Source of the DNA: Spirochaetaceae bacterium
Lineage (GTDB): Bacteria > Spirochaetota > Spirochaetia > Treponematales > Breznakiellaceae
Assembly (NCBI GenBank): GCA_031257135.1
Contig: JAIRPH010000196.1
Coordinates: forward strand, 1 to 8,036
Length of the DNA: 8,036 bases
Direction of reading: 5' to 3'
The notes beneath the pieces are model-generated. The model did no database searches, was not told the origin of the DNA, and saw only the letters and a program-made list of their open reading frames with translations. Below, one piece after another: positions 1-5,729 of the stretch (its first letter is position 1; every line of letters starts with the position of its first letter). The position numbers were made by a program, and so were the translations under genes.

Positions 1-915
1 ATCGCTTAGGAAGCGGAACGCCCCGGAATCTTCCCGGTCTGAGGCTTTACGCTTTTCAACATCCGCTTTCGCAACTTCCAACTCCGCTGATTTTTCCCGC
101 AGAGAAAGTAATTCCGTCCGATAGGTTTCGATGCGTTTCTGCGCGTCGTCATACTTTGCCCATGACTTCGCGCGCCAGTAGTCCGCTTCTTTTGTGTCTG
201 CGTCGATTGCAGAAAGAATATCTGTTTCAGACCGCTTAAGCAGAGACCGCTCATTTGCGATGGCTGAAAGCTCGGCGTCGAAAACCGCGGAGTCCGCGGT
301 TAAAGCCGCTCGGTTTTTCTGCTGTTCATACGCGGTATGAAACGCGCCGAACATGGTGAAAAACACGACGAAACCGGCTATAGGCAGGATATACCATTTT
401 TTGACGTACCCGGCTATAGTTCCCGCGGCGATGTTAAAGCCGATGAATACCGCGGTAAAGAGCAGAGCGATAAGCGTAGGCTTGCCGAGCGCGGTCCAAA
501 AGTTGAAAAGGTGATAGAAACCGAGAACCGCGCAAGCGGTTCCGATGGCGAGGAGCGCGGTTTTCACGCCCTCGGTCTTTTCCGGCAGAGGCGCAGACGC
601 GTCTGCGGCAGGAAACGCCGGGACAGGTTCGGCGCGGACATCGGGCGTCCCTTGCAAAGGCGCAGGCTGAACCGGCGGTTTTTCTTGCGGTTCGAGTTCC
701 GCTTGCAGATTTTCAGGCTTGTTCCGTCTAGGCGGAGACAGTGTTTCTATCCGAGGTTCTATCGGAGTATACTCAAAACGCTCTACCCGTTTCCCGCCGC
801 TCATGAGTACCGGTTTTTCCGCGCCGGCGGGTTCGGGTTTCACCAGCCGGAATATCGGCTGTTTCGGCTCAGGCATAATACCCCCCGTTTCATCATCAAA
901 AAGACTTGCTTGCAT
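1..915 (-). CDS. Membrane protein with long C-terminal coiled coil, partial (C-terminus beyond left edge)
   Basis: An open frame of 305 codons runs without a stop from ATG at 915-913 to the window edge, so the gene is 3'-partial. The start is supported by AAGGAG six bases upstream on the minus strand. Residues 1-115 are hydrophilic and rich in Pro and Glu, as in a disordered cytoplasmic tail. Three hydrophobic stretches follow at about 119-139, 146-170 and 175-196. Residues 197-293 are charged and heptad-like, consistent with a coiled coil. I do not recognise the family. It lies 55 bp downstream of the broken phage-type ATPase on the same strand, so it is probably cargo or a structural/accessory gene of the same prophage or integrative element; that origin is inferred. 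The overlapping plus-strand frames are shadows. The gene is clearly real; its function is unknown. Confidence 0.8.
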   Translation of the reverse strand, partial: MQASLFDDETGGIMPEPKQPIFRLVKPEPAGAEKPVLMSGGKRVERFEYTPIEPRIETLSPPRRNKPENLQAELEPQEKPPVQPAPLQGTPDVRAEPVPAFPAADASAPLPEKTEGVKTALLAIGTACAVLGFYHLFNFWTALGKPTLIALLFTAVFIGFNIAAGTIAGYVKKWYILPIAGFVVFFTMFGAFHTAYEQQKNRAALTADSAVFDAELSAIANERSLLKRSETDILSAIDADTKEADYWRAKSWAKYDDAQKRIETYRTELLSLREKSAELEVAKADVEKRKASDREDSGAFRFLSD

Positions 916-970
916 AGTTAGCTCCTTATATCCCCGGCTTGCGCCGGGTCGTTACGCCGTCAAGCGGCAA

Positions 971-1526
971 CTATACCGCCTGTTTAGCCGCGGCGTTCCG
1001 CCGCTGAGTCAGCTCTCTCATGAGGAAATCCCGCTGATTGTACAGCTTCGTTATTCCTTCCGCAGAAACATCGCAAGTCTTGCAAAACATTCGGACCTCG
1101 GACAGCTCGTCTTCCGAAAAATACAAAGACCCGTTGGCAGACTTTGCTTGGAATATCTCGCTGATTTCGTTAAGAACGGCTTTCCGCTCCGCGTACAGGG
1201 TTTCCAACGAAGTCGAGATGTAAGACTGAGCCGGAAGCGGTTTAGACGGCTTTTCGCCTTGCGCAAGCCATTCGATAAGCTCTTTCCCGAACTCCGCGTC
1301 CGGCTTCTCGATAAACCTATCCTGATACTTGCCGGTTCGGTCCTTCGTGATATTACCCACATGGTTTACGTTTAAGGACATCGTGAGGGTAAACTCGTAC
1401 TCAAAACCCGCCCGCTGGACAGCCGCAAGCCCGGCTGAAGGCGGTGTAGGTCTTGCCGGAACCGGATACGCCGTCAATGGCAAGGCGCAGTTTCTGTTTC
1501 GTTTTTACCGCTTTCTCAAATCCTAT
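971..1526 (-). pseudogene. Broken phage-type AAA ATPase (internal deletion plus frameshift)
   Basis: Read from 1526 downward, the first frame gives a typical phage nucleotide-binding ATPase N-terminus ending in Walker A GVSGSGKT (1472-1449) and then TYTA. That frame stops at TGA 1403-1401. A second frame picks up immediately with AAVQRAGFEYEF and NITKDRTGKY and runs to TAG at 973-971. These motifs belong to the C-terminal part of the same family, where a VQR..G.EYEF strand precedes the end of the ATPase core. In intact relatives roughly a hundred or more residues, including Walker B, separate the two parts. Here they nearly touch, in different frames, so an internal deletion is inferred with a junction near 1435-1442. 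The C-terminal tail (about 100 residues, charged and helical) is intact. The start position carries ATA (1526-1524) behind a good TAGGAG, suggesting loss of ATG. An active ATPase is not expected. Confidence 0.75.
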
Positions 1527-1532
1527 ATTTTT

Positions 1533-1538
1533 CTCCTA
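1533..1538 (-). promoter_or_regulatory. Ribosome binding site of the ATPase remnant
   Basis: TAGGAG on the minus strand lies six bases before the ATA codon at 1526-1524. This spacing fits a start at that codon, and the downstream residues (GFEKAVKTKQKLRLAIDG) read as a natural N-terminus for the family. It is the reason for placing the original start here despite the ATA. Confidence 0.5.
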
Positions 1539-1539
1539 T

Positions 1540-1571
1540 AAAATCAGCCTAAAACAAAATCAGCCTAAAAC
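1540..1571. repeat. Exact tandem repeat, 2 x 16 bp
   Basis: The unit AAAATCAGCCTAAAAC occurs at 1540-1555 and again at 1556-1571 with no mismatch and no gap. It lies in the leader of the minus-strand ATPase remnant, just upstream of its ribosome binding site. It may be a slippage duplication or an iterated binding site; the sequence alone cannot separate these. Confidence 0.9.
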
Positions 1572-1596
1572 CGAATTCTGGGTTTTACGGTCCTCT

Positions 1597-1626
1597 CTAA
1601 TATTTCAAGCCGTTTACTCAAGTAAA
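1597..1626 (-). promoter_or_regulatory. Possible promoter with operator-like palindrome for the minus-strand element genes
   Basis: On the minus strand TTTACT (1626-1621) and TATTAG (1602-1597) sit 18 bp apart, each matching four of six consensus bases. The -35-like box is one arm of a perfect inverted repeat, TTTACT/AGTAAA with a 2-bp centre (1613-1626), which would cover the -35 box and the start of the spacer as a repressor operator does. A larger imperfect inverted repeat (1573-1584 with 1628-1640, GAATT..TGGGTT type) encloses it. Motif matching only. Confidence 0.3.
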
Positions 1627-1817
1627 TAACCCAAAAATTCTAACTCATTGTAATATAAGGATTTATATAAACTTGCCGTCGCATACAACCGGAACGTTAT
1701 GTGTAATGGCGGCTAAATTTGGTTGGTAAATATATGGATTATAATTTATTAGGCGTAGCCGATACGTCTTAATATCCCGCGACTTGCCGCTGTTGAAAGT
1801 AAGAGTATACTAGAAGG

Positions 1818-1907
1818 ATGAGCGATATCATCCGGAAAGAACATAATGTGAGTACGCTGATGTATCATATAATATGCCCGGCAAAAATCCCGATTGTAAT
1901 GCGCTAG
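1818..1907 (+). pseudogene. N-terminal fragment of an IS200-type TnpA transposase
   Basis: The frame from ATG 1818 encodes 29 residues beginning MSDIIRKEHNVSTLMYHIIC and then PAK, before stopping at TAG 1905-1907. The HNVS..MYH..CPAK pattern matches the start of one IS200/IS605 TnpA subgroup, in which the HUH transposase opens with HNVSxLxYHxVxPAKYRR. After PAK the reading breaks: the expected KYRR has become KIP and the frame closes six codons later, so a small deletion or frameshift is likely at about 1886. The catalytic HUH motif and Tyr are absent. It is a relic rather than a working element. The match rests on about 23 residues recalled from the family, so confidence is moderate. Confidence 0.5.
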
Positions 1908-1977
1908 GCGTTTATCGTTTTGAGGCGGTACTTCCGGGCGTGCAGGGGCAAACGCTTTCCGATATATACGTCTTGAC

Positions 1978-2006
1978 TTGACATACTAGAGATTCAGGTA
2001 AATCAT
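1978..2006 (+). promoter_or_regulatory. Possible promoter of the corrinoid activation operon
   Basis: A consensus TTGACA (1978-1983) is followed 17 bp later by AATCAT (2001-2006), which matches four of six -10 bases. Transcription would begin at about 2013, almost on the start codon, giving a leaderless or near-leaderless message. The -35 box is strong and the -10 weak, so this is tentative. Confidence 0.3.
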
Positions 2007-2012
2007 GGTTAT

Positions 2013-3935
2013 ATGGAATTTAACATAACCTTTAATCTCGATGGGGGGAAGAATCTGACTGCGCCGGCTCAGGCGGGGGAAACTCTGCTGGCAGTAGCGA
2101 GACGGGTCAGCCTTGCCATTGACGCGCCGTGTTCGGGAAACGGCACCTGCGGAAAATGCCGGATAAAACTGCTTTCCGGCGCGGCCGATAGTACCGAATC
2201 CCGGCACATCCCGCCGGAAGAGTACGCCGACGGCGCTCGGCTCGCCTGTTCGACTAAGGTCGCAGGAGATGCCGTCGTTTATGTCCCGGCAACCGCGTTG
2301 GCTTACCAAAACCGCATGAAAGTAACCGATCTGGGAACGGGCAGAGAACGGGAAGTCTTCACCTCATTCCAAGAGGAACTGCGGAATCTGGACCTGACCG
2401 GAGATGCCGGGCTGGAACTCATGCCGGTACGACTTGGGGAACCGTCTTTGGACGACGCGATGGCTGATAAAGAACGTCTGCTCATCGCGCTTGCAGGGCA
2501 GATCGAAGGGAACATCGCGGTCAGCCTTTCAGCGCAAAGACGTCTGCCCCGGATACTGCGGGAATCCGGTTTCTCCTGTCTCTGCCTCCTCCGCAGGGAA
2601 AAAGATTCTTCCCAAGGCTGTAGGATTCTCGATTTCTTTCCGGCCGATACCGAACCGGTTTTGCCGGGGCTTGCAATCGACATCGGCACGACTTCGGTAT
2701 CGATCCTGCTGGTGAACCTGCAAACCGGAGAACCCTTAGCGGTAGGAAACGCGGGAAACGGGCAAATCCGGTACGGCGCGGACGTGATCAACCGCATCAT
2801 CGAAAGCGTGAAACCGGGCGGACTTGACCGGCTGTATCGGGCGGTGATTGACGACTGTATCGCGCCCCTTATCCGCCAGCTTTGCGAAAACGCCGGCGTC
2901 GAGCCTGAGCGCGTGTACCGGGCGGCCGTGGCGGGAAATACGACGATGACTCATCTCTTTTTGAAAGTACCGCCGGAACATCTGCGTCTTGAGCCGTATG
3001 TGCCGGCGTTCTTCGATGCCGGCGATCTGCGAGGCGGGGACGTGGGAATCGGCATTCATCCTGACGCGGAAGTGACGATTGCGCCCGCGGTGGGCAGTTA
3101 CGTCGGCGGAGACATTACGGCCGGGGCATTTTCCTCGATGATTTTCAAGAAAGAGTCTCTTTCTCTGCTGGTCGATTTGGGAACAAATGGGGAACTGGTA
3201 TTCGGCGGTTCGGAATTTCTCATGTCCTGCGCGTGTTCCGCGGGTCCCGCGTTTGAGGGAGGCGACATCAGTTGCGGGATGCGGGCTACCGACGGCGCGG
3301 TCGAAGCGGTTACGATTGATGAAGAAACTATGGAACCGAAACTCAGCATCATCGGCGGGCAGAAGCCCGCGGGACTTTGCGGGTCCGGGCTTATTGACGC
3401 CATCGGCGAGCTGTTCCGGTGCGGCGTCATCAACGCTAAGGGGAAAGTCAGCCGGGAAGGGAAACGGGTCCGCCGGGACGAGTACGGTCAAGGCTGTTAC
3501 GTCGTAGCCTTCGCGGAAGAAAGCGAGTCCGGTCGGGATATACTCCTCACCGAAACGGATATTGACAGTTTCATCCGGGCTAAAGGCGCGATTTTTTCGG
3601 CTATCAGAACCATGCTTACCATGCTGGACTTCCCGATGGACGCCATCGAAAACGTCTACGTCGCCGGCGGCATTGGAAGCGGCATCAACATCAAGCAGGC
3701 TATTGCTATCGGTATGTTCCCGAATCTCAGCCTCGACCAGTACCATTACATCGGCAACAGCTCGCTTTCCGGCGCGTACGCCATGCTGACCTCCCGGAAA
3801 GCCGCGGATATGGTAGCGGGAATCGGGAAAAGCATGACCTATCTGGAACTTTCATCTCATCCTTCGTATATGGATGAATTCGTCGCGGCTTGTTTCCTGC
3901 CCCATACCGATGCCGCGCTCTTTGCAAATGGGTAA
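2013..3935 (+). CDS. Corrinoid protein reductive activator (2Fe-2S ferredoxin + ASKHA ATPase, RACo/AcsV-like)
   Basis: ATP-dependent reductive activator that returns an oxidised Co(II) corrinoid protein to the methyl-accepting Co(I) state. The N-terminal domain (about 1-95) carries a plant-type [2Fe-2S] cysteine set: C40, C46, C49 and C79 in C-x5-C-x2-C-x29-C spacing. A linker domain covers about 100-215. The C-terminal ATPase (DUF4445 group) shows DIGTTS at 223-228, YGADVINRI at 254-262, AGNTTMTHL at 307-315, VDLGTNGEL at 387-395 and AGGIGSGIN at 551-559. The 640-residue length suits RACo and AcsV. RamA-type activators instead carry C-terminal [4Fe-4S] clusters, absent here. The start follows conservation of the ferredoxin domain, since its ribosome binding site is poor. 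It is 3 nt from the DUF3786 gene. The client may be the acetyl-CoA-pathway corrinoid iron-sulfur protein or a methyltransferase corrinoid protein; neither is in view. Confidence 0.92.
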   Translation: MEFNITFNLDGGKNLTAPAQAGETLLAVARRVSLAIDAPCSGNGTCGKCRIKLLSGAADSTESRHIPPEEYADGARLACSTKVAGDAVVYVPATALAYQNRMKVTDLGTGREREVFTSFQEELRNLDLTGDAGLELMPVRLGEPSLDDAMADKERLLIALAGQIEGNIAVSLSAQRRLPRILRESGFSCLCLLRREKDSSQGCRILDFFPADTEPVLPGLAIDIGTTSVSILLVNLQTGEPLAVGNAGNGQIRYGADVINRIIESVKPGGLDRLYRAVIDDCIAPLIRQLCENAGVEPERVYRAAVAGNTTMTHLFLKVPPEHLRLEPYVPAFFDAGDLRGGDVGIGIHPDAEVTIAPAVGSYVGGDITAGAFSSMIFKKESLSLLVDLGTNGELVFGGSEFLMSCACSAGPAFEGGDISCGMRATDGAVEAVTIDEETMEPKLSIIGGQKPAGLCGSGLIDAIGELFRCGVINAKGKVSREGKRVRRDEYGQGCYVVAFAEESESGRDILLTETDIDSFIRAKGAIFSAIRTMLTMLDFPMDAIENVYVAGGIGSGINIKQAIAIGMFPNLSLDQYHYIGNSSLSGAYAMLTSRKAADMVAGIGKSMTYLELSSHPSYMDEFVAACFLPHTDAALFANG

Positions 3936-3938
3936 AAA

Positions 3939-4544
3939 ATGGCGGAACATGAAAAAAAGATAACGAATCAGAAGGAAGAAACGCCGTTTTTTCACTACTT
4001 GGGGATATACCGGACGCTTGATCCGGCGGAAATCGCCGGACGGTGCGGACTAGCCTTTGACGATGGGGCTTTTGCTCTGCGTTTTATGGGAACGGAATAC
4101 CGGATTCCGTTCCCGGAATTCGCTTTGCCCGATGGAAGTATGGCTGAAAAGATTCTGATTCTGCATTACTTGTGCGCGGGGCGGTACGTTGAGCGTCAGG
4201 GAAAGCAGAGGTCTTATCAAGAGATTCCCTGGGGCGAGGTGTATTACCCCAACTTTCGGGGGCGGTGTATTCTGCGGTTCGCCCATACTTTCGGGCATGA
4301 TCTTGGAACGTTCCGCCGGGCTATGGAAAAACTGCGGGCTGAACCTCTGCCCCAAAGCGATGCAGGCTACCGGTTCGAGTTCATCACCGGGCTATACATG
4401 AGTCTTCTGCTCTGGGCTGGAGACGAAGAGTTTCAGCCTTCGGCGCAGATGCTCTTCGACGATAACTTCGAGTTCGCCTTTACCGCGGAAGACATCGCGG
4501 TCGTCGGCGAAACGGTCATCGGCAGGCTCAAGCGGCTCAGATAA
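3939..4544 (+). CDS. DUF3786 domain protein, partner of the corrinoid activator
   Basis: A soluble protein of 201 residues with no signal peptide or membrane segment. The family is recognised by ILILHYL at 72-78, the IPWGEVYYPNFRGR block at 96-109, WAGDEEFQP at 159-167 followed by LFD, and AEDIAVVGE at 183-191, all hallmarks of DUF3786. The family's biochemical role is not established. It recurs in anaerobes near corrinoid and methyl-transfer genes. Here it starts 3 nt after the activator's stop codon with no good ribosome binding site of its own, so translational coupling and a joint function are likely. A role as a client adaptor, a corrinoid-binding factor or a stability partner would fit, but this is inference. 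Confidence 0.85.
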   Translation: MAEHEKKITNQKEETPFFHYLGIYRTLDPAEIAGRCGLAFDDGAFALRFMGTEYRIPFPEFALPDGSMAEKILILHYLCAGRYVERQGKQRSYQEIPWGEVYYPNFRGRCILRFAHTFGHDLGTFRRAMEKLRAEPLPQSDAGYRFEFITGLYMSLLLWAGDEEFQPSAQMLFDDNFEFAFTAEDIAVVGETVIGRLKRLR

Positions 4545-4548
4545 CGCT

Positions 4549-4581
4549 GAATAGGGAACAGGAAAGGACTGATCCCTATTC
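4549..4581 (+). terminator. Hairpin after the DUF3786 gene (weak terminator or processing site)
   Basis: GAATAGGGA (4549-4557) pairs perfectly with TCCCTATTC (4573-4581) across a 15-nt loop, starting 5 bp after the stop codon. There is no T-run after the stem, so intrinsic termination is uncertain. It may instead protect the 3' end of the upstream message. It separates the corrinoid pair from the following membrane gene and overlaps none of its likely coding sequence. Confidence 0.5.
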
Positions 4582-4613
4582 CATTGCCCCGGTATTTGGT
4601 ATATGGTTATATT

Positions 4614-4958
4614 ATGGATACTGTTATTAAAAAACCGGCTTTAGCGGTTATAATAAAACGGGCTGTCGCTTTTTTAGGGGGGATATGCTTTTTCATTGTT
4701 TTTCTGTACGCCATCGGGACAAAGCAGGGATTTATGGATATAACCCAGCTCTTATTACTTCATTGGGCGATACGGATGGGAGTTTTTTTAGGGGTTATCT
4801 CATGTTTCGGGATTTTCTTGGACTGCTGGATGCTGTTTCATAAGCAATTTCAGTATGTAAGAAGTCTCATAGCCTATATGGTTTTCGGGCTTTTAGGTTT
4901 TGGGTGCGCGTTTTCCGCGGCTTTTGTTGTCGCGCTTACCGGAGGCAATGAAGCATGA
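4614..4958 (+). CDS. Small three-helix membrane protein, unknown function
   Basis: From ATG 4614 the product is 114 residues with hydrophobic segments at about 17-36, 54-75 and 84-108 and a short basic N-terminus. The frame is open upstream to a TTG at 4584. That start would sit beside the hairpin stem and has no better ribosome binding site, so the ATG is preferred; both are uncertain. No family is recognised. Base use is more AT-rich and T-rich than its neighbours, as is usual for membrane genes. Its stop overlaps the start of the chorismate mutase gene (ATGA, 4955-4958), so the two are translated together. Context suggests a role linked to that enzyme or to an envelope sensor, but nothing in the sequence proves it. 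Confidence 0.75.
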   Translation: MDTVIKKPALAVIIKRAVAFLGGICFFIVFLYAIGTKQGFMDITQLLLLHWAIRMGVFLGVISCFGIFLDCWMLFHKQFQYVRSLIAYMVFGLLGFGCAFSAAFVVALTGGNEA

Positions 4959-5317
4959 AGCGGCTTGGGGCGGTTCGGGGCGCAACGCAATGCCTGAATG
5001 ACGAGCGGGATATTGCCGATCAGGTTTCAGCCTTGTATGACGCATTATTGGGAGCGAATGCCTTGTCTGAAGAGGACTTGGTATCCGTGATATTTTCGAT
5101 GACCAAAGACTTAAACGCCAAAAATCCCGCGTCCGCTCTGCGGCAGTCGGGACGGGCGCGTAATGCCGCGCTTTTTACGGTCCAAGAAGCGGAGATACAA
5201 GGCGGTTTGGAACGGGTTATTCGGGTTCTTATACACTGCTATCTTGAGGAAGAGCCTTGTCATGTATACCGGAACGGCGCGGAAGCGTTGCGTCCCGATA
5301 GGGCGTCTAAGGGGTAG
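4955..5317 (+). CDS. aroH: Chorismate mutase, AroH class
   Basis: Catalyses rearrangement of chorismate to prephenate, the branch point toward phenylalanine and tyrosine, in the cytoplasm. The 120-residue length matches the trimeric AroH fold of the Bacillus subtilis enzyme. Family blocks in order are AVRGAT (6-11), VSVIFSMTKDLNAKNPA (43-59), VQEAEIQGGLERVIRVLIH (76-94), HVYRNGA (103-109) and LRPD (112-115). Counterparts of the B. subtilis active-site residues are present: Arg7 (here R8), Arg63, Glu78, Arg90 and Tyr108 (here Y105). Two pocket positions differ: Cys75 is Thr and Phe57 is Asn. GGAGG at 4941-4945 lies inside the upstream gene nine bases before the ATG. The enzyme is unlinked here to other aromatic amino acid genes, which is unusual but not rare. 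Confidence 0.93.
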   Translation: MKRLGAVRGATQCLNDERDIADQVSALYDALLGANALSEEDLVSVIFSMTKDLNAKNPASALRQSGRARNAALFTVQEAEIQGGLERVIRVLIHCYLEEEPCHVYRNGAEALRPDRASKG

Positions 5318-5343
5318 ACATTAGTGTGTAGGATTGGTAGTAT
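5315..5343 (+). promoter_or_regulatory. Possible internal promoter for the HPt / HD-GYP pair
   Basis: TAGACA (5315-5320), matching five of six -35 bases, and TAGTAT (5338-5343), matching four of six -10 bases, are 17 bp apart. The -35 box includes the stop codon of the chorismate mutase gene. Initiation at about 5350 would leave a leader of roughly 29 nt containing the strong ribosome binding site. It would let the signalling genes be expressed apart from the upstream pair. Confidence 0.4.
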
Positions 5344-5365
5344 ATACCGATATAAGAAGTATGTG

Positions 5366-5373
5366 AAGGAGGT
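5366..5373 (+). promoter_or_regulatory. Strong ribosome binding site of the HPt gene
   Basis: AAGGAGGT is a near-complete anti-16S match placed five bases before ATG 5379. It is the strongest Shine-Dalgarno sequence in the window and fixes the start. Confidence 0.85.
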
Positions 5374-5378
5374 CCAGT

Positions 5379-5729
5379 ATGCGGGAAGGCGTTGTCTATG
5401 TGGATCAAATCGAGGCATTGAAACGGCTTAATCAAAACAAAACGTTTTATGTAAAATTGCTGAATAAATTTAAGAGCGATTTCAAGTCAAAGCCGGATGA
5501 GTTGATTGCCGCGGCGTCCTCGGCGAACTACGGGGAAGCTCAGGTTTTGGCTCATACCTTAAAGGGGACCGCGGCGAATCTGGCTTTGACCGAACTCTAT
5601 AAGCAAAGTCTTGAGGTTGAAACTCAAATTAAAGGCGGCGCGGTGCGTCCTGAATCTTTGCAGGATATAAAAGCCTGCTTTGCCGATACCTTAACCGCTA
5701 TCGATATGGTAATACAACAGTATGATTAA
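5379..5729 (+). CDS. Stand-alone histidine phosphotransfer (HPt) protein
   Basis: A 116-residue single-domain protein, the usual size for a free HPt. The phosphorylatable histidine is H59 in AHTLKGTAANLAL (58-70), with the conserved Lys62 and Gly63 following. The surrounding sequence is helical throughout, as expected for the four-helix HPt bundle, and there is no kinase or receiver domain. It would carry phosphate from a hybrid histidine kinase to a receiver. The obvious receiver is the REC-HD-GYP protein encoded next, whose start overlaps this gene's last 8 nt. The kinase is not in the window. Confident for the domain, inferential for the partner. Confidence 0.9.
   Translation: MREGVVYVDQIEALKRLNQNKTFYVKLLNKFKSDFKSKPDELIAAASSANYGEAQVLAHTLKGTAANLALTELYKQSLEVETQIKGGAVRPESLQDIKACFADTLTAIDMVIQQYD

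Larger units (their letters stand above)
1572..2012. other. Gene-poor AT-rich junction region
   Basis: About 440 bp between the ATPase remnant and the first chromosomal gene hold no intact gene. Contents: the operator-like palindrome, an AT-rich stretch (1635-1750) with no convincing frame, the apparent IS200 tnpA fragment at 1818-1907, and a possible promoter at 1978-2006. A short frame at 1874-1981 (35 codons from ATG) has no ribosome binding site and no recognisable similarity, so I do not call it a gene. No cobalamin riboswitch features were seen, although a corrinoid-related gene follows. Confidence 0.6.

Noticed and set aside
337..1375. Two long plus-strand frames (337-921 and 719-1375)
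   Set aside because: They lie opposite the membrane gene and the ATPase remnant, which have ribosome binding sites and recognisable motifs. Their products are Arg-rich and low in recognisable sequence, as expected of antisense shadows.
971..1483. Treating the C-terminal ATPase frame as an intact 170-residue gene starting at 1483
   Set aside because: Its first 16 or so residues read the Walker A region in the wrong frame, and there is no ribosome binding site at 1483; it is the tail of the broken gene.
1874..1981. 35-codon frame beginning MPGKNPDCNALGVYRF
   Set aside because: No ribosome binding site, no recognised similarity, and its start overlaps the IS200-like fragment. Too short to support.
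1572..2012. Cobalamin riboswitch before the corrinoid gene
   Set aside because: No B12-box-like element or supporting stems were seen, and the leader appears to be mobile-element debris.
2736..3746. 336-residue minus-strand frame opposite the corrinoid activator
   Set aside because: The plus strand carries a complete conserved ferredoxin-ASKHA protein; the minus frame has shadow-type composition (His, Arg, Asp) and no family motif.
4584..4613. TTG start extending the small membrane protein by ten residues
   Set aside because: It would sit directly beside the hairpin stem with no ribosome binding site; the ATG at 4614 is simpler, though not proven.
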